A DNA stretch of 5,286 nt from Marinagarivorans sp. UBA5868 (GTDB lineage Bacteria; Pseudomonadota; Gammaproteobacteria; Pseudomonadales; Cellvibrionaceae), in the NCBI GenBank assembly GCA_002432095.1, contig DJFQ01000162.1, positions 1 to 5,286 on the forward strand. Reading direction: 5' to 3'. Positions 1 through 5,286 of this stretch are shown here, piece after piece. Below the pieces are notes generated by a model, which did no database searches, was not told the DNA's origin, and saw nothing but the letters and a program-made list of their open reading frames with translations. Made by a program: the position numbers and the translations under genes. The stretch's first letter is position 1. The number at the start of each line of letters is the position of its first letter.

Positions 1-905
1 TTGCCTCCTTTGCTCAGGATAGCGGCACCAGCGCCTCGAAGCGACGCTATTTAAATCAAGTATTTGATGCCACCAAGTTTACCGGCGATATTGTCTTTGG
101 CGAAAAGATGAATGATCGCGGAAATAAAAAGGAAAAGCTCAAACTCAGAATCTTCGAGCCAGCTGGTGATTCTGAACGCAAGCGGCCCCTGTTTTTACTC
201 ACCCCTGGTGGTGGGTTCGTCGTCACCGATGAAACTTGGATGAATGAATTTGCCGAGGAAATCGCCAAAGCCGGTTATGTGGTCGCGCTCAACACTTACC
301 GACTGTCGAGCGATATTAATACGCCGGAAACCTATCTGAATGCGCTGGCAAAAGCGGTAGAAGATCAAAAAGCTGCACTCGCCTATTTGCTCAAGGATGC
401 CGAAAATGAAAACCGCTTCGGCATAGATCCGACCGCTGTTTTTATCGGCGGGCATTCGGCCGGCGCGATTACTTCACTGCACACCGCGTACTTGGATGCC
501 GACGATCCGCTGGAAGCGCAGATGGCGGATATGTTCCGTAAAAGAAATCTGTTGCCTGATCCAAAAAATCCATCTCCATTCAAAGGTGTGATCAATCTTT
601 CCGGGTTGCTAACTAACCTTTCCATTATCGGCCGAAAAGATGTGCCCTTGCTCAGTTTGCACGGTGATGGCGATACGGTGATTCATGTAGAAAAGGATCA
701 GAATATTTTTGGCGCCATCGCCATTCACGCCTATGCCGACATAGTGGAGACTCAGAACGAGATTTATGTGATCAAAGGTGCACTTCACAACGACACGTCC
801 ATATCACCCGTATGTGAAGAGTGCATTCCGCTGATCAAGCGTTTTATGTTCAATCAGTTGCAAAAAGCATCGCTTCCGAAAAAGGGAGCGGAACGCATGC
901 CGTGA
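1..905 (+). CDS. secreted alpha/beta-hydrolase (esterase-like), 5' end missing
   Basis: Probable exported serine hydrolase acting on an ester or similar bond; the substrate cannot be told. The frame is open to the left edge (first full codon at 3; 300 residues visible), so the ATG at 108 is probably internal and the true start lies outside. Counting from the first full codon, residues 1-8 (ASFAQDSG) look like the end of a signal peptide with cleavage after SFA. The fold motifs are in order: TPGGGF at 67-72 replaces the usual HGGGF oxyanion loop, GHSAG at 150-154 carries the nucleophile Ser152, HGDGD at 220-224 gives the likely acid Asp224, and ALH at 260-262 gives His262. A CEEC pair sits near the C-terminus (residues 271-274). 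This fits the carboxylesterase/BD-FAE-like alpha/beta-hydrolases. The triad spacing makes the fold secure and the precise activity unknown. The gene converges on the ATPase gene, 79 bp away. Confidence 0.85.
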   Translation, partial: ASFAQDSGTSASKRRYLNQVFDATKFTGDIVFGEKMNDRGNKKEKLKLRIFEPAGDSERKRPLFLLTPGGGFVVTDETWMNEFAEEIAKAGYVVALNTYRLSSDINTPETYLNALAKAVEDQKAALAYLLKDAENENRFGIDPTAVFIGGHSAGAITSLHTAYLDADDPLEAQMADMFRKRNLLPDPKNPSPFKGVINLSGLLTNLSIIGRKDVPLLSLHGDGDTVIHVEKDQNIFGAIAIHAYADIVETQNEIYVIKGALHNDTSISPVCEECIPLIKRFMFNQLQKASLPKKGAERMP

Positions 906-930
906 CTGGCATACGGAGTTGCGGGCTTAT

Positions 931-951
931 GACCAGCAACCAGCGCTGGTC
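931..951. repeat. inverted repeat between convergent genes
   Basis: A 7-bp stem (GACCAGC at 931-937, GCTGGTC at 945-951) encloses 7 nt. Overlapping it is a perfect 12-bp palindrome, ACCAGCGCTGGT, at 939-950. It lies between the stop codons of the hydrolase and the ATPase. Neither strand has a T-run after the stem, so it is not a clear intrinsic terminator. It could still be a folded 3' end or a protein site. The hairpin itself is seen; any role is inference. Confidence 0.35.
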
Positions 952-984
952 TCGGTAGAGAGGGTATTAAATTTATATAAGAGA

Positions 985-1713
985 TTAAATTGACGGAGAT
1001 TGTGATTGCGAGTGCGCCATGGGGGCTTTGGCAAACAGTGCGTCGAATTGCTGAAAGGCGTCGCGCAACCAGACCTTCACTCGCTGACGCTCAGTCAAAC
1101 TCAGAGCTTCTTGATTGTGCGCGGCAGCCCAAAAACTTAAGTCTGCAAAATCGATCTTCTGTGTCACACTCGGATGCAGACGACCCAGAGTCAATAGATG
1201 AGCGCCCACAGATGATGCCCGCTGATACGTATCCGACTGTTGAAATAAAGTAAAATTTTCTCCGCGTCCCATATTCTGTACCACGATGATCTTTACTCCG
1301 CTGTTGCCATACTTCCGTAACGTATCATCCAGCAATTTAACTGTATCGGCGCCATCATCCAGTAGATGCCAAAAAAATATGCTGTAACCCATCTCTTTAA
1401 GCAGACCGATAATATCGGTTTCCGCTATCCAGCGGTCCAGCCGGCGAGCCGACTGTGCAGCCAGATCGACGATGATATCCCGGCTGACGTCGGTCTCTGC
1501 AGCCTCCACGATAACATCGAGGCCCGTATAGTCATCGAGAACCACCGGTGCGGCGAACTCGCCATAGAATCGACGGAAACTGCGGTGAGAAGCGTCGCCG
1601 TCAAAACCGACAAAAGGGACATGCCGATCAATGCAGTACTGAGCGAGCAAGCGGGCGGTCAGGGATTTACCCACACCACCCTTTTCGCCACCAATAAAAT
1701 GGATATTTGCCAT
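985..1713 (-). CDS. ParA/MinD-family P-loop ATPase, TraL/mobilization-protein-like
   Basis: A 242-residue, cytosolic, single-domain ATPase of the deviant Walker A (SIMIBI) class. The N-terminus has GGEKGGVGKS at residues 8-17, with the signature lysine at 11 and the P-loop lysine at 16. FDGDASH at 37-43 occupies the switch I/Walker A' place, and IIVDLAAQ at 80-87 is the Walker B-like strand ending in Asp83. VVQNMGRGENF (144-154) resembles the conserved Asn segment of plasmid TraL and 'mobilization protein' ATPases, and the opening MANIHFIGGEKGGVGKS is very like TraL of IncP plasmids. Those relatives act in DNA transfer or positioning, but no relaxase, ParB or transfer gene lies nearby, so a transfer role here is not supported. 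The ATG at 1711-1713 places the P-loop at the usual distance from the N-terminus; the upstream Shine-Dalgarno sequence is weak (AGG about 10 nt away). The C-terminal tail (about 229-242) is Ser/Gln-rich and probably disordered. Confidence 0.85.
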   Translation of the reverse strand: MANIHFIGGEKGGVGKSLTARLLAQYCIDRHVPFVGFDGDASHRSFRRFYGEFAAPVVLDDYTGLDVIVEAAETDVSRDIIVDLAAQSARRLDRWIAETDIIGLLKEMGYSIFFWHLLDDGADTVKLLDDTLRKYGNSGVKIIVVQNMGRGENFTLFQQSDTYQRASSVGAHLLTLGRLHPSVTQKIDFADLSFWAAAHNQEALSLTERQRVKVWLRDAFQQFDALFAKAPMAHSQSQSPSI

Positions 1714-1743
1714 ATGTCATTGCCTGTTTCGTTGAGGAGTGGA

Positions 1744-1827
1744 ATGGAGTTGGTCGCTGCAGCGTGTAGCAGTTGGCATTTTATGCTCATGTGTGTCGCA
1801 TTTCTACTCCGAAAAAGGACCATTTGA
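1744..1827 (+). other. candidate 27-residue hydrophobic small ORF
   Basis: An ORF with ATG at 1744-1746 and TGA at 1825-1827. It has AGGAG at 1735-1739, 4 nt before the ATG (rather close). The product would have a hydrophobic core (FMLMCVAFLL) followed by RKRTI, the layout of a single-pass small membrane protein with a basic cytosolic end. It begins 31 bp beyond the ATPase start and runs divergently from it. The same reading frame continues antisense through the ATPase gene, so chance openness is a serious alternative. No family is recognised. Confidence 0.18.
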
Positions 1828-1967
1828 ATTATCTAGACATCCACCGTAATTAGGCTGTGCTCACAAGAAAAATCAGAGATCCAAAATATCAAAATATAAG
1901 TAGCCGTGGGCTATCGGCCACCATCGGCCGAAATAAAGCATGACGATTTTTCAATCGAGTCGATGCG

Positions 1968-2155
1968 TATAATTTGGAGGTTGATAAAATGCATTTATGT
2001 TGTCAGCACACCCGATATTGCGAAAGAGGAATTTAATCAAAATGATAGGTCGAAAAAATATGCCTATTACTAGGTATAACAATCGTGGCCGACGATAAAC
2101 GAGAGGCAATTACACAAGCGCGGAGCGGGTCCGGAAATAATCTGCTCCCGTTTTT
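1968..2155 (+). other. candidate small transcript with two mini-ORFs
   Basis: A compact set of signals. TATAAT at 1968-1973 is a perfect -10 box, but no good -35 was found. GGAGG at 1976-1980 lies 8 nt before ATG 1989. That ATG opens a 15-residue ORF, MHLCCQHTRYCERGI, ending with TAA at 2034-2036. AGAGGA (2025-2030) then precedes ATG 2042, which opens an 18-residue basic ORF (seven Arg/Lys) ending with TAA at 2096-2098. A terminator-like hairpin follows. Weak point: a start about 7 nt after the TATAAT box would leave little or none of the GGAGG in the mRNA, so the promoter and ribosome site may not belong together. It could be a leader or small RNA, or chance. Confidence 0.18.
2121..2155 (+). 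terminator. possible intrinsic terminator
   Basis: CGGAGC (2121-2126) pairs with GCTCCCG (2144-2150) in six base pairs plus one bulged C, with a 17-nt loop, and TTTTT follows at 2151-2155. The long loop makes it weak. The same left arm can pair alternatively, and perfectly over 7 bp, with GCTCCGC at 2164-2170 (GCGGAGC, 2120-2126), so two exclusive folds are possible. Confidence 0.3.
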
Positions 2156-2194
2156 AACTGAATGCTCCGCTCTAAAGGCAGATTGAGTAAGTTG

Positions 2195-2372
2195 TTGACA
2201 ATTGCAGGAAAGAGCGTAAGCTGGCCCTCAGCAAGTAAGAAAGCTCATATTTATTCTCTTCATCTCGAACCTGCACCACTCGCAATTCGTCCTGTAGTCT
2301 ATAAGTAGTCTCAACTTCCCTGCCAAACGTCCCATGTACGGGATTATATTTCTATTTTCTACAGGATTTATC
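2195..2372 (+). promoter_or_regulatory. cold-shock gene promoter and 5' leader region
   Basis: There are two weak promoter options. TATAAG at 2300-2305 (5 of 6 matches to the -10 consensus) would give a leader of about 60 nt, but lacks a good -35. A perfect TTGACA at 2195-2200 has only TAAGCT at 2217-2222 as its -10; it would give a leader of roughly 140 nt, closer to the long leaders known for cold-induced cspA genes. Within the leader, TCCC (2330-2333) and GGGA (2340-2343) form a small hairpin whose loop holds an in-frame ATG at 2334. A T-rich stretch (2344-2360) comes before the Shine-Dalgarno sequence. I could not identify a cold-box motif. Confidence 0.3.
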
Positions 2373-2582
2373 ATGTCTAATACAGTTCTCGGAACCGTTA
2401 AATGGTTTAATGAAGCGAAAGGTTTTGGTTTTATTGAGCAGCAATCAGGTCCAGACGTTTTTGCTCACTTCAGCGCAATTGTCGCCAGTGGCTTTAAAAC
2501 CTTGACAGAAGGTCAGCAAGTTCGGTTTACCGTTACCAAAGGCCAGAAAGGCCCACAAGCTGAAAATATCGTACCGGCTTAA
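2373..2582 (+). CDS. CspA-family cold-shock protein
   Basis: A 69-residue single cold-shock domain, a small beta-barrel that binds single-stranded RNA and DNA and melts mRNA structure, acting in the cytoplasm. The nucleic-acid-binding motifs are intact: [11 protein letters not shown] (residues 11-21) contains RNP1 and VFAHFSAI (29-36) is RNP2. An Ala stands where many homologues have Val (VFVHF). The ending [13 protein letters not shown] is typical of the family, and the length is the family norm. The start was set at ATG 2373, giving [12 protein letters not shown], because AGGA (2363-2366) lies 6 nt upstream. The ATG at 2334 in the same frame would add 13 hydrophobic residues foreign to the family and has no ribosome site. 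It is probably monocistronic, with a terminator directly after it. Which paralogue it is, and whether it is cold-induced, cannot be told. Confidence 0.95.
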   Translation: MSNTVLGTVKWFNEAKGFGFIEQQSGPDVFAHFSAIVASGFKTLTEGQQVRFTVTKGQKGPQAENIVPA

Positions 2583-2591
2583 TCGCCATAA

Positions 2592-2619
2592 ATTGGTTCC
2601 CCGATCGGGTTGAACCAAT
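2592..2619 (+). repeat. stable stem-loop just after the cold-shock gene
   Basis: ATTGGTTC (2592-2599) pairs with GAACCAAT (2612-2619). Inside it CCC (2600-2602) pairs with GGG (2607-2609) around a GATC loop, leaving TT (2610-2611) bulged: 11 bp in all. The inner part is a perfect palindrome, CCCGATCGGG, at 2600-2609. It begins 10 nt after the stop codon and has no T-run, so it is not itself a terminator. A 3' mRNA-stabilising structure or a protein site is possible. Confidence 0.6.
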
Positions 2620-2629
2620 AGTTTTACTG

Positions 2630-2661
2630 AAAGGGCAAGACATTCGTCTTGCCCTTTTTTT
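2630..2661 (+). terminator. strong intrinsic terminator of the cold-shock gene
   Basis: A perfect 12-bp stem, AAAGGGCAAGAC (2630-2641) with GTCTTGCCCTTT (2646-2657), closes an ATTC tetraloop and runs into seven Ts (2655-2661). The matching A-run on the left arm is short, so it acts mainly on rightward transcription. It separates the cold-shock gene from the gene at 2795. Confidence 0.93.
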
Positions 2662-2734
2662 ATGCGTGACATAAGAGGGCAGATTGAAACAGGGAGGTTG
2701 CGGTGGTCGGGGTCAACCGTTGTGGGGATACATC

Positions 2735-2788
2735 AGGACACACGCGAAATCCCGCCTATACTTAAGGGCGCCTCACTTGCCATAAGGA
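2735..2788 (+). promoter_or_regulatory. promoter and ribosome site of the 340-residue gene
   Basis: TATACT at 2757-2762 matches the -10 consensus at 5 of 6 positions. AGGACA at 2735-2740 matches TTGACA at 4 of 6, with a 16-bp spacer. AAGGA at 2784-2788 lies 6 nt before the ATG at 2795 and decides the start. Together with the terminator upstream, this suggests the gene has its own promoter and a leader of about 25 nt. Confidence 0.45.
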
Positions 2789-2794
2789 CTTTAT

Positions 2795-3817
2795 ATGCAT
2801 AGACATTCGTTCAATCATGCCAAGCGATTTTTTGTATTTGGCTCGCTCTTCCTGGGTGCTTTTCTTTGTTCTATACAGTCAACTGCAGCAGACGATCTAG
2901 CCAGTTTACAGGCGCAGGTGGATAGCTACCTCTCCTCAAACATGATGAGCGAAGTGGATAGCCTGCTTAGCAGCTATAGCGCCTTGAAGCTCGGTCAAAC
3001 CTACTCGCCCGATTCTCCTGTTCCGCCTAAAAGTGACAATACCGACGCGACCTGGAAAAAAATGACTTATTCCGATGCGAGCGCATCTCAGCTTATTGGT
3101 TATGCTAGTGATCAGTGCGTTAGTCACACCACCTACGATCAACTTGTTGCCAAGGGCGTGAAGGTCGATAAGACCAAGTTTAATAACGCCCGCGATAAGT
3201 TTTGCAAGCTCGTGCATGCAGCGGCTGAGCTTAAGCACCGCTACGACAAGTACCAGGCTATTAAGAAGGACGGCGTAGTTCTGGTGAAAAGATCAAAGAG
3301 CGATAAACATGACTTCCATGGTCTCGAGCGTACCTTCGCTGGCGGCATGGACCTTGTGTACAAGCCCGACATTGCGAACACGCTGTCGAGCGGCGTCCAT
3401 CCAGACCAAACCTTCGAGTACAACAGCTGGATCAAGTGGAGCGACGAAAGTCCAAAGGCGTTGAACATTATTAAAAAAATCCGCGAGATGAGAAACGACC
3501 AGGCGAACAATTGCGAAGGGGCTAGATTCCAGGTCATCTACGGCAAGGAAGTGGATGCCTACTTGTACCTGGACGTCGTTAATGTGTCCTCAACCAAGGT
3601 AACTATTCGCAACTGCATCAAGGCCAAATTTAACGGAATCCACAAAGGCCACGCTTTCCCTGCCGTTACTTTGGACGCACCCTTCGGCTACCTTTACGAG
3701 CTTGAGCAAATGAAGGACAGCAAAAAGGCGCAATTGAAAGACAATATCAAGAACAAGGTTGTCTCGATGGTTGGTGCCAATCAGGAGATGATCGACTTGC
3801 TGAAGAAGCTTAAGTAG
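2795..3817 (+). CDS. predicted exported protein of unknown family
   Basis: I do not recognise this 340-residue protein. Residues 1-32 form a signal peptide: a basic start (HRHSFNHAKR), a hydrophobic core (FFVFGSLFLGAFLC), then SIQSTAA with likely cleavage near STA/TAA before DDL. Cys25 lies in the core and does not fit a lipobox, so it is probably not a lipoprotein. The mature part starts with a helical segment that includes an imperfect repeat (QVDSYLSSN at 41-49, EVDSLLSSY at 53-61), then a Pro/Ser/Asp linker (about 68-84). It is lysine-rich and holds four cysteines (108, 137, 240, 274), enough for two disulfides in the periplasm or outside. The segment from about 240 to 305 looks beta-rich (FQVIYG, AYLYLDVVNV, KVTIRNC), and the end is an amphipathic Lys/Leu helix. 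No catalytic motif is evident. AAG is used far more than AAA for lysine. The gene has its own promoter-like box and terminator. Confidence 0.85.
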   Translation: MHRHSFNHAKRFFVFGSLFLGAFLCSIQSTAADDLASLQAQVDSYLSSNMMSEVDSLLSSYSALKLGQTYSPDSPVPPKSDNTDATWKKMTYSDASASQLIGYASDQCVSHTTYDQLVAKGVKVDKTKFNNARDKFCKLVHAAAELKHRYDKYQAIKKDGVVLVKRSKSDKHDFHGLERTFAGGMDLVYKPDIANTLSSGVHPDQTFEYNSWIKWSDESPKALNIIKKIREMRNDQANNCEGARFQVIYGKEVDAYLYLDVVNVSSTKVTIRNCIKAKFNGIHKGHAFPAVTLDAPFGYLYELEQMKDSKKAQLKDNIKNKVVSMVGANQEMIDLLKKLK

Positions 3818-3837
3818 CCGTTCTTTTTTAAGATCCT

Positions 3838-3864
3838 ACACCGGCTTGGAGCCGGTGTTTTTTT
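3838..3864 (+). terminator. strong intrinsic terminator of the 340-residue gene
   Basis: ACACCGGCT (3838-3846) pairs perfectly with AGCCGGTGT (3850-3858), leaving a TGG loop, and seven Ts follow (3858-3864). It lies 20 nt after the stop. On the opposite strand the stem is not followed by a T-run, so it would not clearly end the convergent gene at 3878. Confidence 0.92.
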
Positions 3865-3877
3865 GCGTGCCCAATAT

Positions 3878-5286
3878 TTATACGGAAGCTCGTCTGGCTC
3901 GGATAAAAATATAGAGCAGTATGAGTCCCATCAGCAGCCACCAGGGGGGCTCTGACGTTTGCTGTTCTTCAAATTCCAATGCGCTATGGTTTCTTAGCGA
4001 TTGATCCTCTTTGCGTTCGAGTATTCTCCATTGGGACGCGCTTTCGACGACGATGAATGCAGTGCTCGGTAACAATAGGTTGCTTTTTCGGCTGGCATCT
4101 AGAAACGTCTGCCTTTTGGATTCAAACAGAGATGGCTGCAGGCTAGATGTTTGCCAGCCTTTCCAGAGAGCCGCGAATTGGCTCCATTTGCCATCGGCAG
4201 CCGTTAGAATATTCGTGGCAATAATGGGCTCAAAGTTTTGCGAAGCAGGGTTGTAGGCTGCGATATTTGTCCCGGAATCGGCATCAAGAATCGAAGAGGT
4301 ATCAGCAGGGTAAAGTTGTATACGATCATTTACTTTGATGGCAACGACCGGGGTGTGTTGCTGATTCTCTGCGTTATTCAGCTGGTCGCCGGAAGCGAGC
4401 AAGTAACTGCTTAATGCATCGTTTTTATAAACGTAGATCGGCCCCAAATCAGGAATCAAATAACGCCATTGGTGAATATCAATGTCCTTATCTGCAGGGG
4501 TTTCATCACCGAGTATGACGACAAAGGTTGGTGATCGCTCTAGATCGCTCTCATCCAATTGAGTATTGAGTCGGAGTATTTCGTGAGCTATTGCTCGTTC
4601 CATCCAAAATCCACCGCGTTCGGGCAGGGCGAGCCTGTCAATTTCGGTGGCCAGGGAATCTCGATCCGAAACGCTGATAAGTGGGCTGATGTCGTTCTCG
4701 GAAGAAGCAATGTTGGCCGCGGTTACCCGTGCCTGATCAATGCCCAACTCCTCACCAATCCGCTTGATTGTGTCAATGTAGCTTAGCGTCGGCAGTTTGG
4801 CGTCCGTCGAAAAGTCCAGGATAAAATGCAAATAAGGTTTACGGATAAACGCAATATTGGTGGTGTCGACAGAGAGCGTGCCATCCGCGCTTACAAGTGA
4901 GTGAGCGTTCTGGTTAGGGTTAAGATCTACTATGCGATCACCGATCGATATTTTGGCATCAATTTTTTGATGTACCAAAAAATCCAGCTCCACTTCGCGT
5001 GTTCCATTGGGAGGAAAAGGGTACACCCGCAAAGTCAACGTTGATGGCGTTGAGTAGTAAATTATCGCTGGGTCGCGCCGCACTTCGGTAATTTTCTGAA
5101 ATACCCACATAGCCGTTTTTCGATCGAAAATACGCCCGTCCACCCAGTCATCGCCTATTTTCAGGCGCAGCCCCGTCACAAATACACCTTCAGGTATATG
5201 CAAGGTGTCCAGATATTGCGTATGCGTGATTCCCGTTTGATTTTTCAAAGTCAGTCTGATCGTCTGACTAGAGGACGAATCACTCG
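3878..5286 (-). CDS. VIT/vWA-like protein with MSEP-CTERM-type tail, 5' end missing
   Basis: C-terminal 468 codons of a larger envelope protein. The frame is open to the right edge, and the TTG at 5246-5248 is probably not the true start because coding-like sequence (SQTIRLTLKNQTG) continues upstream. Counting from the first full codon, residues 1 to about 105 match a VIT domain: VTGLRLKIGD, then RKTAMWVFQKI, RRDPAIIYY and LRVYPFPPNGTREVEL. A von Willebrand A-like region follows, with LDFSTD at 156-161 in the MIDAS place (DxSxD rather than DxSxS) and FVVILGD at 254-260 as a later core strand. The end is the telling part: TSEP (443-446), a hydrophobic segment (448-461), then RARRASV. That layout is the PEP-CTERM style sorting tail, and with a VIT domain it fits the MSEP-CTERM family, known as long (about 900-residue) partners of exosortase K. 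The exosortase gene itself is not in the window. The MSEP assignment is from recalled family features; Thr replaces Met in the motif. Confidence 0.75.
   Translation of the reverse strand, partial: SDSSSSQTIRLTLKNQTGITHTQYLDTLHIPEGVFVTGLRLKIGDDWVDGRIFDRKTAMWVFQKITEVRRDPAIIYYSTPSTLTLRVYPFPPNGTREVELDFLVHQKIDAKISIGDRIVDLNPNQNAHSLVSADGTLSVDTTNIAFIRKPYLHFILDFSTDAKLPTLSYIDTIKRIGEELGIDQARVTAANIASSENDISPLISVSDRDSLATEIDRLALPERGGFWMERAIAHEILRLNTQLDESDLERSPTFVVILGDETPADKDIDIHQWRYLIPDLGPIYVYKNDALSSYLLASGDQLNNAENQQHTPVVAIKVNDRIQLYPADTSSILDADSGTNIAAYNPASQNFEPIIATNILTAADGKWSQFAALWKGWQTSSLQPSLFESKRQTFLDASRKSNLLLPSTAFIVVESASQWRILERKEDQSLRNHSALEFEEQQTSEPPWWLLMGLILLYIFIRARRASV

Larger units (their letters stand above)
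1714..2372. other. 659-bp intergenic region between divergent genes
   Basis: No conventional protein gene, tRNA or insertion sequence is visible. The stretch is more AT-rich than its flanks and has frequent stops in all frames. It contains a 27-codon ORF at 1744-1827, a TATAAT box with two mini-ORFs and a terminator-like hairpin at 1968-2155, a perfect TTGACA at 2195-2200, and the leader of the cold-shock gene. A short hairpin, TCGGCC (1914-1919) with GGCCGA (1926-1931), and another, ATCGT (2082-2086) with ACGAT (2092-2096), also occur; neither is followed by a T-run. The promoter of the ATPase should lie at the left end, but no convincing -35/-10 pair was found there. Confidence 0.6.

Noticed and set aside
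108..110. ATG 108 as the start of the hydrolase
   Set aside because: The open frame upstream encodes a plausible signal-peptide end and there is no clear ribosome site before this ATG.
990..1253. 87-codon plus-strand ORF inside the ATPase gene
   Set aside because: It is fully antisense to the ATPase 3' part, lacks family motifs and is best explained as a shadow.
1366..1827. 153-codon plus-strand ORF across the ATPase gene
   Set aside because: Most of it is antisense to a gene with clear P-loop ATPase motifs, and its own product resembles nothing; only the last 27 codons have a separate ribosome-site signal.
1913..1929. ATCGGCC repeated at 10-bp spacing, like a phased operator
   Set aside because: Only two 7-bp copies occur and no promoter lies next to them; it is also explained by the short hairpin there.
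2225..2335. 36-codon minus-strand ORF with an NCEWC motif
   Set aside because: No Shine-Dalgarno sequence lies before its ATG, and it covers the probable cold-shock promoter and leader; random openness is enough.
2177..2687. GGCAGATTGA found at 2177-2186 and again at 2678-2687
   Set aside because: A 10-bp match is expected several times by chance in a window this size, and the flanks do not match.
3878..5248. TTG at 5246-5248 as the start of the VIT/vWA gene
   Set aside because: The frame continues upstream to the window edge with VIT-like sequence, and the family is much longer, so this codon is most likely internal.

Overview
This is a chromosomal-looking stretch of about 5.3 kb, with moderate GC, from a Gram-negative bacterium. 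A gammaproteobacterium is most likely: the cold-shock protein has the form common in marine and soil Gammaproteobacteria, two proteins carry export signals, and the right-hand gene ends in an exosortase-type sorting tail. No rRNA, tRNA, CRISPR array, transposase or insertion sequence is visible. The identification rests on protein motifs alone.

Layout, left to right. (1) Positions 1-905 (+): the 3' part of a secreted alpha/beta-hydrolase (esterase-like) with a full catalytic triad; its start is off the left edge. (2) 985-1713 (-): a single-domain ParA/MinD-type ATPase resembling plasmid TraL/mobilization ATPases, convergent with the hydrolase and without a ParB-like partner here. (3) 1714-2372: 659 bp without a conventional gene, between the divergent ATPase and cold-shock genes. 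It holds several weak signals: three very short ORFs with Shine-Dalgarno-like sequences, a perfect TATAAT box, a terminator-like hairpin and the cold-shock leader. (4) 2373-2582 (+): a CspA-family cold-shock protein of 69 residues, followed by two consecutive hairpins, the second a textbook intrinsic terminator. (5) 2795-3817 (+): a 340-residue, lysine-rich, predicted exported protein of no family I recognise, with its own promoter-like box, Shine-Dalgarno sequence and strong terminator. (6) 3878-5286 (-): the C-terminal part of a large VIT/vWA-like protein ending in a TSEP + hydrophobic helix + Arg-rich tail, which matches the MSEP-CTERM type of exosortase (XrtK) target. Its N-terminal part is off the right edge.

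The genes do not form one operon. Each appears to be its own transcription unit, and nothing shows that they work together. The most interesting items are the MSEP-CTERM-like protein, the unrecognised exported protein, the orphan TraL-like ATPase, and the short-ORF region in the large gap. All small-ORF and regulatory calls in the gap are low confidence.
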